DNA of 64,000 bases from Allium sativum (lineage: Eukaryota > Streptophyta > Magnoliopsida > Asparagales > Amaryllidaceae): positions 463,578,310 through 463,642,309 of the forward strand of contig CM060912.1 of assembly GCA_030737875.1 (NCBI GenBank), written 5' to 3'. Shown piece by piece: positions 34,334 to 45,473 of the stretch (within the stretch, counting starts at the first letter, position 1; each line of letters opens with the position of its first letter). Under the pieces are notes generated by a model, which searched no databases, had not been told where the DNA came from, and saw only the letters and a program-made list of their open reading frames with translations. Position numbers and translations under genes: made by a program.

Positions 34334-35092
34334 CTCTACTCGAGTCTAGCTTCCACCAAAGCGAGTAGTGGCATGCACAGATAGAAAAGAATGTGTCAAA
34401 GACACCCAAACATTAATCTGAATAATGAAAATAATATTATGACCATGTCGTATATTATCACTACTCGTTTTACCATAAGCAAGCTCACTTCACACTAGGA
34501 AACATCAAATATCTTCGATCATCGAGCTAGGAATTAATTGAGATAATTAATCTACATGTCCCATACCACGCGATTAATTAAATCGTTTAAATCACAACCT
34601 CGCTTTCTTGATGTATGCAAAAATGTGTAATTTATATACGAAAAAAAATTGGTTTACAAAATTAGGTTTGATTAAACAGTTTAGAAAACATTCGGATTAT
34701 TTCTTTAAAAATCTCAATATTTCGAAAATATTGTTTGCTATTGCCTTAATACGATTTATTTATATAAATCTAATCATAGAAAAATATTTGTCTCAAAGCT
34801 ATATATATATATACAAAATTTAGTTTAGAAATCGCTTTATAAACATGCTAGGTGTGAAAATCATTAGTAAAAAGGTAACACAAAGCACCTCAAGAATACA
34901 CATGATATCATGCAATCCGAATACAGACAAGCTATATAGCCTTTGAATGGCTAAACAATAAGTTAACTCAAACAACATGTGCACAAACCAATTAGGTGGA
35001 AATAAGGTGGGTAAATATGTGCACTAACAAGCACAAAAACTCTCAGCAATTCGCAATAAACTAGGTAAAACTTGCACAGGTAGGTTCATTGC

Positions 35093-35148
35093 TTGTGTCA
35101 ACACAGGTAAAGGTTGTGTCAACACAAGCCATGTCTGTGTCCACACAG
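35093..35148. repeat. three 14-bp palindromes at 21-bp spacing
   Basis: TTGTGT-CA-ACACAG (35093), TTGTGT-CA-ACACAA (35114) and CTGTGT-CC-ACACAG (35135). The outer pair changes from T/A to C/G with pairing kept. Confidence 0.75.
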
Positions 35149-36927
35149 GACCATGTAACTCCCAAGCGAGTTTTACCTGTAACGATCTTGATTTAAAAAA
35201 AAACTATGGCCATCTTCCAAGCCAATTAAGGTTACAACATTAAACAAGACTGAAGTACAAAACTCTATCAACAAAATGAAAAAGGAATTGCAAAAATTGG
35301 ATATAAATTAAGAGAGCTAAACACTCTCAAGGATGCACATACAATAATTTGCAAGATGAAACTAGACATAGATGAATTTGAGTTTTACAGTAAACAAAAC
35401 TCAACATTTACTTCAAATTTTTAGCATGCAACACAATTTCAGCTAGAACGAGTGAGTTTACTCACCTTAGTAGCGAAAAGATGAATTTACAACAAGAATT
35501 TGATGAAAATGATGGCTCTTTGGCCTCAAGTTGCTTGGTTTTTCCCTGAAATTGAAGTAACTGTAACATGCATTTCAAAAATCTAAGAACAACAACAACA
35601 ATCAAGATTAGGGTCGAAAATTTTATGAAAATGATACATGTAGGAATTTGTAGGTTAACCATTTCTCTTAATTTTTGTTTAGATTTGGAAGATTTTAATT
35701 TGATCCGGAGGAGGTTTTTTTTTAAGTTTTACAATGAGTTCTTTAGGAGGAAGAAGATGACTTTCCCTGTGAAATGAAAAAAAAAGTGCTTATCCTTTCT
35801 TCCCACCAGGCTAATTCTAAATTCTCCCTAATTAATAAGGGAACTAAGGAAACAAAAATCCACTTAAGAAACTAATCACATAGCTAGGCATAGTTAGTTT
35901 GATTAACACACTATTTCAAACTTGTAAAAACACAAGTTTTACACCAAATCTCTTATTAAAATTTCTTGGATCAGTATTTTCAGTTAATTATAAGTTTAGA
36001 CATATTTCCTAACACAATTTAAACATTCCTTTGTATTAATATACAAAATTCAACTTTTTCAACAAAACACCGTTTTATCCTTTTTAGTTAATCTTGTAAC
36101 TTTTACAATTTATATCTTTACGGAAAATTATACAAACTCATTTAATCTTATTTTAACCTCTTTTACCATCAATTATTCATGTTATTAATCAAATCTACAT
36201 TTTTGCAAAACAAGTTATGTATATTTTTTTAACTTTACTTACAAATCTCACATTTTTAGATTTAAAGTAAATATACATTACAATTCTTGTTAAAGTAAAC
36301 ACTAAATTTTATTTAAATTATTCCAACATGCTTAATTATTGGTTTTAACCAATATTTACATTTTTATTCTTCATTCTTACCTCAAATAAGTTTGAATTCT
36401 CAATTTACATCAAGAATTCGTCATTTTCTTCAAATCTGAGATTTATATGCACAAGTACAAGTAAATCTCTCATACACTTACAATATTACTTTGTATAGCT
36501 CACAAAATTTTATTACACATCCCAACAAATTAAAAATCTCTTTTTATTTATTTATTAAGTTTCACCCAATAATATTATCTAGTTGTCTAAGTTTTCTACA
36601 AAATCATTTTCAAACCTATGAAATTAGCAAACCATGATCTTAAAGATCAGTTACTTCATATTACTATTATTTTCTTTGATAAGCTACATAATATTCAATT
36701 GTATCACGTCTTAATATAATTAACATACAATCTAACAAAATTTCATGTTTTTAACTCTAAAAAATCCTCAATTTACACAACTCAAGGATTTCTACAAGTT
36801 AACCTCCCCAAATCAAGAGTAATTCTACTTAATCACCATTTTAATCATCTACAAGTAATTACACAGAATCATGGTTATTACATGCTTAGTTGAGTTGTCT
36901 CCCAACTAAAGGGTCATCACTTCTATT

Positions 36928-37193
36928 TTATATATTCATTGGAAATAAGTGTGCGGTGTAGGTGTTTGGCTTAGCTACATTTATCCTAAGTTTGATGGTA
37001 ATCATACTTAAGAATGGGAATTATGGCTCCATGCCAAAGTCTGAGTCTATTTACTTTATAGTGTGCGCTTTCAATAGTTACTCCTGAGAGTGATGAGTAA
37101 TGTTTGGTGCTGGGTTTTCACATATGTGGAGTGTTGGGGCATGTTGTTATGTCCTTGAGGATTTCAAGACGAAATCCTTTAAGGAGGGAAGAA
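36928..37193 (+). pseudogene. E6 3' end of internal region with polypurine tract
   Basis: Resumes E6 after the LTR block. The last codons (GAGGATTTCAAGACGAAATCC) resemble the usual end of plant gypsy internal regions. AAGGAGGGAAGAA at 37181-37193 is the polypurine tract directly before the LTR start TGTGATGACC. No longer frame is readable. Confidence 0.55.
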
Positions 37194-38270
37194 TGTGATG
37201 ACCAATATTTTTGACAATTGGATATTTAATTAGTAATCGTTGATTAATTGATGATTCCAAGGTGAGATTTTTCATAAATGATCAAACCAGGACTCGATAT
37301 CGTTTCCATTGAGTTCAGATGGTTCGTTAGGTGAAGAAGTATAAGAATTGCTACTTTTCGAGATTTAACGCTTCAAGCGGTAAACAGTCTCGAAATACGC
37401 ACGAAAATTATTGTTTTAGGGCAAAATGTCAGATTAAGACGAACTTTTTATTTTTTAGAAATCGTAACAGTGAGTTGTTGCACATTGTCAAGTTTTGTAG
37501 TGATCGGATGTACCCTTTGATCGAATGGAGTTATAACATGTTTTAGTTTTGACTGGGAAATTTAAGACAATTGAATCTAATAATGCTATAAATTCCCCTA
37601 ATTACCCAATAACCCTAACTCTACTAGGTCGGCTATAGTAGAGCCTCCATATTCTTCTAAAAATAATGCCACTTCTTTCATCAATCTTTGAAAAATGACT
37701 CCAACCAAAATAATCCACCTAAAATCGTGAAATCTATTTCTAAATTCCTAAATCGAGTCTCTTTACAATCCTGTATCACTTTTGGAGGAGGCGAAACTTC
37801 ATGGTCGATCACCATCTTCACACACATCAACTAGAGCTCAGGTTTACTCAATATTTAGGCGATGATATGAAGCGATGTTGTTTGCATTGGATTCTCGGCA
37901 TCGAAAGGCACCTCCCCTCAAATTTAGTGACCTCCAGCTCATGATTGTGGGTGCGACTTTTGCACCTTGGCATCGACTTTTTAGGGTCATGAATTGCTTG
38001 GAGGGGCTGAGTTCGACATGGATGAGTTCATCGCAAGGAGGTCTTGAAGGTGAGTGTGTTGCATTCAATAGTTTGTGAGATCACTGAGTATGTGAGGAGA
38101 AGTTGTGGAGAATGTGAAGGAGGATGGGTTTTTTGTGCATAAGTATCTTACATGGAATTGGGGAAGAAATGTATTTAGATTTACTGTAGTAATAAGTATG
38201 TTAGTAATAATTTAAGTTAATTTGTTTGTTTAAATATATCTTAAACTTATACATTGTGCTACTTGCGCAT
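37194..38270 (+). mobile_element. E6-type LTR, part 1 (start)
   Basis: Begins TGTGATGACC after the polypurine tract and is cut at about 38270 by the truncated 3' LTR of E4. By spacing of the GTGAGTAAACTCAC phrase it continues at 47903. Non-coding. Confidence 0.55.
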
Positions 38271-39991
38271 ACGATGATCCAAGTAGAAACAGAAGAGAGA
38301 ATCCTAATCAAACCTGAGCGTTACCACCCTGAGAACCTGAAGGGGAAAAAGAAGAGAGAAAAGTAATTAAAACGGGTCAGACATAAAGTCTGGCGAGTCC
38401 AGTGACTTTTAGGATATAAAGAAGTACAAGTATCATGACATACATATAAACTAGACGAGAGATAACAGTATCGTATGACAAGTATGAACAAACGGAGCGG
38501 GATAAGAAGAATAAAAAATGTAGGTTATACTTCTCAAATACTTTTCTCTGCACCAATACTAGTATAACAGATATGTAACAAAATTAGGTATCCCTCAATT
38601 ACTTAACAGAAACACAATGATCCCAACAGAAACATAATGGTAGTTCTAGGTGCACTCTAGCAATGGGTTTTACCCAAACAGAAATAACAAGCACCTCAAC
38701 ATAAATAACGAGTGTTACTCCAAACAGAAATAACAGGTACCTCAACGGAAACAGACAGAATTAGATGTACCCTAATTACTATCCCTAAGCGACCGGCTCC
38801 GTAATTAGTAAATACCATGTGTCGGACCCATTGTAGGGTGTATTACTTCCTAAAGTGGTAACTTACAGAAGGACACAGACCTATTTACTGGTGCTACAAT
38901 GGCTTATTTTCCCTTATAGACCAGGCTCATTCATGCATATGACTCCGTTGGAACGAGCCCATATGCACCCCCTTTCATATGAACCTCTTATAATCAGTTC
39001 AGTATGCGTGCCTTGGCCCATACCTGGTGCGAGGTTCCCGTTTAATACCAGAATGTGTTATTGACTGATATGGTACCATACAGTAGAAGACATAAGTCAA
39101 ACCCCTAATTTATGTCCCCCGGTTAACTAGGATTTTTACCAGGTTAAGCCTACAGATCAATAGATTCGCCTAACCCCCACAGATTAACAGGTTAAGTTTC
39201 ACAGGTTAACAGGTTCCTATAAACCCAACAGATTAAACAGGTTTACATAACCCCAACAGATTAAACATACTTACTTAACCCCAACAGATTAAACATGTTT
39301 ACATAACCCTAACAGACTTAAGCAGGTTTCATAGGTTCTTTACAGTTCCATTGACATGTTTTGCTTAATTTTAAATTAAGCCTACAGATTCATATGCCCT
39401 AAATTCTATTCGTAATTCACAATATAACATATGCCTCCAAAATTTTAGTCATATTTCACAGTATAGGTTATGCCCCCCAAGTTATCATTCCCCCGTTTTA
39501 TCCTAATTCCATTCGTACGCATATTTCAGTGATACTGGCTTAGGCTCGAAGGTAGCCTAGGCTATAAAAATAAAAAAGGAATGAGAGAGAGAGAAGAACA
39601 GAATAGGCATATAAAAACAAAAATAAGCATATTATAACAGATATAGGCATATGATAGCAGAAATAGGCATATCAAAAATAGGCATATAAGAATTGAACGG
39701 TAGATCAGGTGTATAGAAGGATACCTGTAACAGCAGAACTGTTTAGGTATGAATCAGATTCTTAACAGGCATAGGTTCAGATCCAGATTTATAAACATGT
39801 CAGGATTACTTGTTAAATTTTTATGTCTAAAATTAACATGAACTCATAGAGATTGGATCTAAGCACAGGAAATCTTTTTGATATACGTATATAGGCTGAT
39901 GTTGGAGAAGATAGGCTGATTCAATCCAAGATGGGGCAGCATCTCATTATCTCCATTGTTTTAGGTAAAGAAAAACAATTGAAATGATGTC

Positions 39992-40003
39992 CTTTATATA
40001 GCC
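39992..40003 (-). promoter_or_regulatory. E4 LTR TATA box (3' LTR copy)
   Basis: Minus-strand GGCTATATAAAG about 410 bp from the LTR start. The 5' LTR has (TA)-expanded sequence at the equivalent place (about 47490). Confidence 0.5.
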
Positions 40004-40068
40004 TACCTTCAATGAACCCAGCCAACAAAAACTCCACATTCAGAATTACGTACCCGACCAGATCCAGT

Positions 40069-40101
40069 GTGGGTCGACCCACCCACAACTGGGTCGACCC
40101 A
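40069..40101. repeat. TGGGTCGACCCA palindrome pair in the E4 3' LTR
   Basis: GTGGGTCGACCCAC (40069-40082) and TGGGTCGACCCA (40090-40101) are perfect palindromes, followed by a half-copy (GTGGGTCGTCCC). The same set occurs at 47569-47602 in the 5' LTR. Confidence 0.85.
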
Positions 40102-40410
40102 TAGTTCGATCCAACCCAGGTGTGGGTCGTCCCATGCCAGCCCAGATCTCACTAACTTCTCTTACTTCGTATTTTCAAATTATTTTGAATTTCTTATTTG
40201 TTTTATTCGCACATAAGCCTCTTATATACACAAACTTTTAACCATAATATCTTTTTCATACGACGTTCGTTTTACACAAACTCGAAGTCTATCTTAAGCA
40301 AAATTTCGAGACGGACGCAATTGTACGGTCTGTTTACTTAATTCCTAATATTTAATTGAGTATTCTTTAGTTTACCGTTATAATGTCCTTTAAAATTACG
40401 GGGTGTTACA

Positions 40411-40421
40411 TTCTCCCCTAC
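40411..40421 (-). promoter_or_regulatory. E4 polypurine tract
   Basis: Minus-strand GTAGGGGAGAA directly abuts the LTR start TGTAACACC. Confidence 0.8.
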
Positions 40422-41029
40422 TTAAAGTATTTCGTCCTCGAAATCTCTAAGTCTAAGAAGAATGTTTATCCTAACATCCATCGACCATCTACTCATCCAT
40501 CAATCACAGGCATTCATTGTCCTTAAGAGATTTCTAATGCTTATATGAACGTATGCAAAGGTGTGTGTATATGTCCCTATACTAATGCGAAAAATCAGGC
40601 GGTCTACTGATTCAGTCGACCTCTTTAACGCAATGTATGTTAGTGCCATGAATCCAACATGTGTGCAAACAGTCCTCGTATATTATGTAAACTCTATACG
40701 TGTGCACAATCATCCGTCCAAATGCAGCATCTATATGATGATATACCCATTCCCATCCATAAAAATTTAAAATGCACACACATCCATAAGCAGTATGAGA
40801 GTGCTTTGAGCTGGTCTAGTGCCTAGTGTGTGTATATGCATCCACGAGCAACCACTAGCAAATACTTACATCCATCAAACATAACATGTCTCAAACACAT
40901 GTTTACATCCATTGGTTTCCTACCTAAAGGTCGACGATTTGATCTGTAGGATGTACTCAAATGACAGAAGAAAGTACAAATAAAAGCTTGAAAAAAGAAG
41001 TTAAGAGCATACCCTTGAAAAGAAAAGGG

Positions 41030-42020
41030 TGCGAAGCACGAATCTTGTCTTCAGTCTCCCAAGTTGCATCCTCGCGGTCTTCTCCCCATTGAACTTTCAT
41101 CAACTTAACCTCTCTGTTGCATAGCTTCTTAACCTATGATCCAAGAATATGGGTAGGAACTCGTCTAACCATCGTCTCCCTTTCTTCCTCTACTTCCTCA
41201 AGAATTCTTGGCTCAACTGTCTCTGCTGTATCATGCGGACATTTCCACAAATGATAAACATGGAAAACATCATGAACACCCACCAATCTCTCTGGTAGCT
41301 TCACCTTGTAGGCCATTTGACCTATCCTTTCCACTATAGGAAATGGCCCTACGAACCTTGGCGCCAATTTTCCTACAGATCCAAAGCGAACCACATTCCT
41401 CAAAGGTGAAACTTTGATGAAAACCATGTCTCCCACTTCAAACTCAATATCACTCCTTTTCCTATCTGCGTAGGACTTCAGCCTATCCTAAGCTGTCGCC
41501 ATGCGTCTGCGGATAAGATCAATCTTTTCTGAGGTTTCTCTAATCATCTCAGGTCCAAGTAGAAGCCTATCCATAGATTCCCACCAACAAGTCAGTGATC
41601 TACAAGGTCGTCCGTACAATGCCTCGAAGGGTGCCATGCCTATACTAGCCTGATAACTGTTGTTGTAGGCGAACTCAACCAACGGAAGATGATCCTCCCA
41701 AGTCCCTCCGAATTCTAGGATACACAGCCTCAAAAGATCCTCAAGAACTCTATTCACCCTCTCAGTCTGCCCATTGGTCTGAGGGTGATATGAGGTGCTC
41801 AAACATAACTTTGTACCTAATGCCACTTGCAGGCTCTTCCAGAACTCACTAGTGAAGATAGGGTCACGATCACCCACTATGTTAGAAGGTACCCCATGTA
41901 GACGGACTATCTCACGAAGATAAACCGATGCCAACCATGTTGCCGTTCTCTTACTCTTAACAGGAATGAAATGAGCGCTCTTAGTAAGCATTCTACTATA
42001 ACCCAAATACTGGCGTTGCC
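41030..42020 (-). pseudogene. E4 integrase C-terminal part with chromodomain
   Basis: Catalytic core: WVIVE, then a one-base frameshift, then TKSAHFIPVKS at about 41960-42000. The first catalytic Asp appears as Glu. GDRDPIFTSEFWKSLQ (second Asp) and SYHPQTNGQTERVNRVLED (Glu) follow. VEFAYNNSYQASIGMAPFEALYGRP ends the 41488-42006 frame. The 41134-41436 frame carries the GPY/F module, RFVGPFPIVERIGQMAYKV. After a stop, the chromodomain tail at 41030-41133 has KVQWGEDREDATWETEDKI. Chromodomains steer integration towards marked chromatin. Inactive because of the frameshift, the stops and the Asp change. Confidence 0.85.
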
Positions 42021-42428
42021 TTTCCTCGATCTAGGAAAATCATAGATTAAATACATAGAGACGCTCTCCCACTTCCACTATGGGACCTCCAAAGGATGAA
42101 GCAAACCGTCTGGATTCCTTTGTTCATCTTTAACTTACTGGCAAACTAAACATCGAGAGACAAACTCCGCTACATATTTCTTCATCCCAGCCTAAAGGAA
42201 AACCATCTTCATATCTCTGTACATCTTATCACCGCTCGGATGGATTGTCATCCTAGAATGATGGGCTTCCTCAAGGACTGTCTTCAACAGATTTCCCACT
42301 CGGGGAACACAAAGCCTCCCATCCCTTCGTAACCACCCTCTATCATCCCTGGAATATCTACTGAGGTGACTAGAAGTCTCCCCTCTACTGAGCCTATCTA
42401 AGATGTTTGCTATCTGTGGATCCTCTTG

Positions 42429-43652
42429 CTATGAAGATCCTATCTGATCCATAAGAATAGGTCGCACCTCTAAGGGTGCCAACCAACCGGGCGTAAGACC
42501 CGTAGATGGCCTAAAATCAAAGGTCGATATGTACTCCAAACTCCACCTCTCTACAAATAGAGGACTCAAAGTCATCCTCTGCCTATTCAACGCGTCCGCC
42601 ACCATATTACCCTTACCAGGAGTATAAGCATTCTCAAAATCATAGGAAGTAAAGAACTCCATCCATCTCTGCTATCTCAAATTGAGATCCCTCTGCAAGA
42701 ACAGATACTTGAGAGATTTTTGATCTGTATACGACCCAAACCTCTCTCCAAGTAGATAATGTCACTCAGTCTTAAGCGTAAACACTATAGTAACAAACTC
42801 CAAATCATGGGCAGGGAAGTTCTTCTCATGAACTCTCAACTGTCTACCATCGTAACATACTACCCTTTCCTCTTGCATCAAGACGGCACCAATCCCTGTA
42901 CCACGTGCATCAGTGTACACTGTGAACACCTTATTCCCATCAGGCAAAGTAAAAAATGGGGCTGTTCTCAGAGCCCTCTTCAGACGCTAAAAAGCATCCT
43001 TATGTCAAGGCTCCAAGGAAAAGTCAGATTCTTCTTTGTCAGCCTGGTGAGTGAGGCTGATATCTTTGCGAAGTCCTTAATAAACTTTCTATAATAGCCT
43101 ACTAAACTGAGAAAATTCCTCACCTCCGTTGCATTTTTTTGGAACCTTCCAATCTTAAACTGTAACTGCTTTTGTGGTATCCACCGCTATCCCATCCTTG
43201 GAAACCACATACCCTAGAAATCTTACTTCCTCTCTCCAAAAATGACATTCAAAGAATTTCTCCTTAAGTTGGTGCGCTCGGAGAGTCCTCAAAACCACCC
43301 CTAAATGTAGGGCATGCTCTTCGTCCCTCTTCGAGAAGATCAGAATGTCATCCACAATGACCACGACAAACTTATTCAGAAACTCCCGGAACACCCTACT
43401 CATTAGATCCATAAAGTATGCGAGTGCATTTGTCAACCCAAAAGGCATGTTTATCCACTCAAAGAAACCATCTGGAGTTCTAAAAGCGGTCTTGTCTATA
43501 CTATCCTCGGCCACCCTCAACTGATGAAACCCCATAGCCAAGTCTAACTGAGAGAAAATGGATGTGCCAACAAGCCAGTCAAACAGATCATTAATCCTTG
43601 GAAGTGGGTGCCTATTCTTCTTAGTGAGTTTATTCAACTCCCTGTAATCCAC
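42429..43652 (-). pseudogene. E4 reverse transcriptase and RNase H
   Basis: RT at 43155-43652: MDYRELNKLTKKNRHPLPRI, SQLDLAMGFHQLR (first Asp kept), FRTPDGFFEWINMPFGLTNA, FVVVIVDDILIFSK (both Asp kept) and ECHFWREEVRFLGYVVSKDG. RNase H starts at 42947 with [20 protein letters not shown] and [13 protein letters not shown], and continues at 42429-42662 with FENAYTPGKGNMVADALNRQ. Stops separate RT from RNase H and split RNase H itself. The RT core looks chemically intact, but the polyprotein does not. Confidence 0.85.
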
Positions 43653-43703
43653 ACATAAGCGAAGCGAGCCATCCGCCTTAGTTGCAAAGACGACTAGAGC
43701 ACC

Positions 43704-44391
43704 CTATTCTGATATACTTCGCCTAATAAACCCCTTCTCAAGTAGCTCCTCTACTTGCTTGCTAAGCTCCCTCCTTTCCCTAGGAGCAATGTGGCGCACA
43801 GGAAATGCGATTGGCTTTGCATTATCCACCAAGTATATCTGGAAATCAATCTCGCGCCTTGGATGTAAGCCCCTAACCTCATCAAAAACATCCGGGTACT
43901 CATAAACTACATGTACAGATCGCAAATTATCGACAGAAGCATCAAGTGATTCTAGAAAACTAAGCGTGACAGACCTCTTTGGGTCATAGGAAATCTTAAG
44001 AGTCCTTCCTCGGCAATTCAAAAGTCCAACGACCCTCCTCTCACAGTCTAGAATAGCACCATACATGGCTAGCCAATCCATCCCTAGAGTCATAGCCCAT
44101 AAAACCAAGCACATATGCGTCACACTCGAACTTGACGCCCAACACATATATCCTCAAACCCCGACATATCATAGACAGATGAGCCATGCCCCCAATGGGG
44201 TTTGAGACAATAACGGGATCAGAAACAATACTAGTACTAAGGTGTAGAGACTCAACCACAAAATCAGATATAATAGAGTGAGAAGCGCCAGAATCAAAAA
44301 GAGTCCTAACAGGATGATTGGAAAGAAAAATAAAACCTTCAACAGAAACTTTCCTACCTCTGTCCGGCACACTGGCCTCGAGAGCATGCAC
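43704..44391 (-). pseudogene. E4 aspartic protease and RT N-terminal linker
   Basis: The 44041-44391 frame contains LFDSGASHSIISDFVVESLH, the DSGA catalytic motif of the gypsy protease. It continues with a shifted GMDWLAMYGAILDCERRVV in the 43704-44147 frame. [19 protein letters not shown] and RELSKQVEELLEKGFIRRSI lead into RT. One frameshift lies between protease and linker. The protease would cut the Gag-Pol polyprotein. Confidence 0.85.
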
Positions 44392-45304
44392 CTACTCTCC
44401 AGAAGATCCTTTCCTTGCCTCTTCAGGCACTCCTTAGTATAGTGTCCAACCTCACCATAGTTGAAGCAAGCATTCTTCCTTTTTCTGCAGTCTTTGACCA
44501 AATGACCCAAGCTCCCACAACCATGACATTTCTTCTTGCCTTGAGCTTTGTCGTTCTTTCTCCCTTTCTTTTGTTGTTCTTTCTTGGGCCATACTTTCTT
44601 ATTTTGTGCCTCATCATTCTTAGCCTCCTTTTTCTCATCCTTACCATCTTCGCGCATCAATGTCATATCAACCAGCCTCTCAAAAGTAGCTCCCATCGGA
44701 ATGTGAGATAATGCCAATGCTTGAAGAGGTTGATTCAATCCTCTTGCAAACCTTAAAGCTTTCTTGTGCAGGGTATTCACCAGCTCCAGACCAAACCTTT
44801 CCAACTGATTGAACTTATTGACATACTCTTTGACATACATGCTTCCTTGCTTCAGTGCCAGAAACCTCTCCATCTACATACTCTCTTCTACTTGAGAGAG
44901 AAACTTCGTCTCGAAACTCTGTCGGAAATCATCCCAAGTATCAACTAGATGCCCTGCTTGCGTCACTTCCCACAAGAATGAAGCCTTATCCTTAAAATAC
45001 CATGCATCTTCCTGCATCTTCCTACGGTCATCAACCTCGAAAAGCCCAAAAAAAATCCTTGTGTCCTTTAGTTATTTCCGTGCTTCCACAAAGTTCTCAG
45101 TTCCCTATAATGGATTCCTCCCAAAGAACAGAAGTCCTTGCATACCTTAGAGAAATTATCCGCTCGCGGAGGAGGAGGAGGAACAGAGGCTGTAGCTAGG
45201 AGAGGGGCGTCTGCTTGGCCTCTGGAAGGTGTCATAGCCTTAAGATACCTATAGAACCAAGTCGATATCTGAATGCCCTCGGGAAGATTCGGTTCCTTAG
45301 ACAC
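44392..45304 (-). pseudogene. E4 gag with CCHC zinc knuckles
   Basis: It starts near 45304 (MSKEPNLPEGIQ) with a Pro-rich segment (ATASVPPPPPRADNF). After frame changes it continues through YFKDKASFLWEVT-like and MERFLALKQGSMYVKEYVNK (44873 downwards). The nucleocapsid end has CHGCGSLGHLVKDC, a complete CCHC knuckle. A second knuckle, CFNYGEVGHYTKEC, has its second Cys replaced by Tyr. A Lys-rich linker precedes the knuckles. Gag binds and packages element RNA. Confidence 0.8.
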
Positions 45305-45460
45305 GTTGAGAAGAAAAGGAAAACAGGATTCAAACAGAGAATCAAAAAGCTTTAGGGAATACGTTTTTCAAAAACAGATTTTTCTTTGAAAATACTTTCT
45401 TTTTGAAACCTTTTTGAAAACAATTTTAAAAAACCTTTTATCCGATCTTGTATGCTTCGT

Positions 45461-45472
45461 CTCTTACACCAA
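45461..45472 (-). promoter_or_regulatory. E4 primer-binding site (degenerate initiator-Met tRNA type)
   Basis: Minus-strand TTGGTGTAAGAG lies just inside the 5' LTR end. It resembles TGGTATCAGAG, complementary to initiator-Met tRNA, with a few mismatches. tRNA choice is inference. Confidence 0.6.
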
Positions 45473-45473
45473 G

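Larger units (their letters stand above)
33163..36927 (-). mobile_element. solo-LTR-like insertion in E6 (minus orientation)
   Basis: It runs from TGTGATGCCACACCCCGAG to AAAGGGTCATCAC, and both ends fit inverted LTR termini of the TG-TGATGACC/GGGG-GT type. A minus-strand AAGGTGAGTAAACTCAC phrase lies about 1460 bp from its start. A near-identical phrase occurs about 1480 bp from the start of the LTR at 37194, so the two LTRs share layout. Non-coding. Flanking 5-mers are CTTTG and CTTCT, not an exact target duplication. The 3.8 kb length is long but within the range of plant gypsy LTRs. Confidence 0.5.
38270..40410 (-). repeat. E4 3' LTR, missing its last ~300 bp
   Basis: Near-identical in order to the 5' LTR at 45474-47902. 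Homology starts at GATCCAAG-AGAAACAG (38274) and runs to GGGGTGTTACA at 40410. The end facing 38270 lacks about 300 bp that the 5' LTR has (45474-45790). A minus-strand TATATAAAG lies about 410 bp from the LTR start. Confidence 0.85.

Noticed and set aside
34000..36900. Short frames with YIYIYI or lysine/asparagine-rich content
   Set aside because: Located in a non-coding LTR-like block. Some are microsatellite translations.
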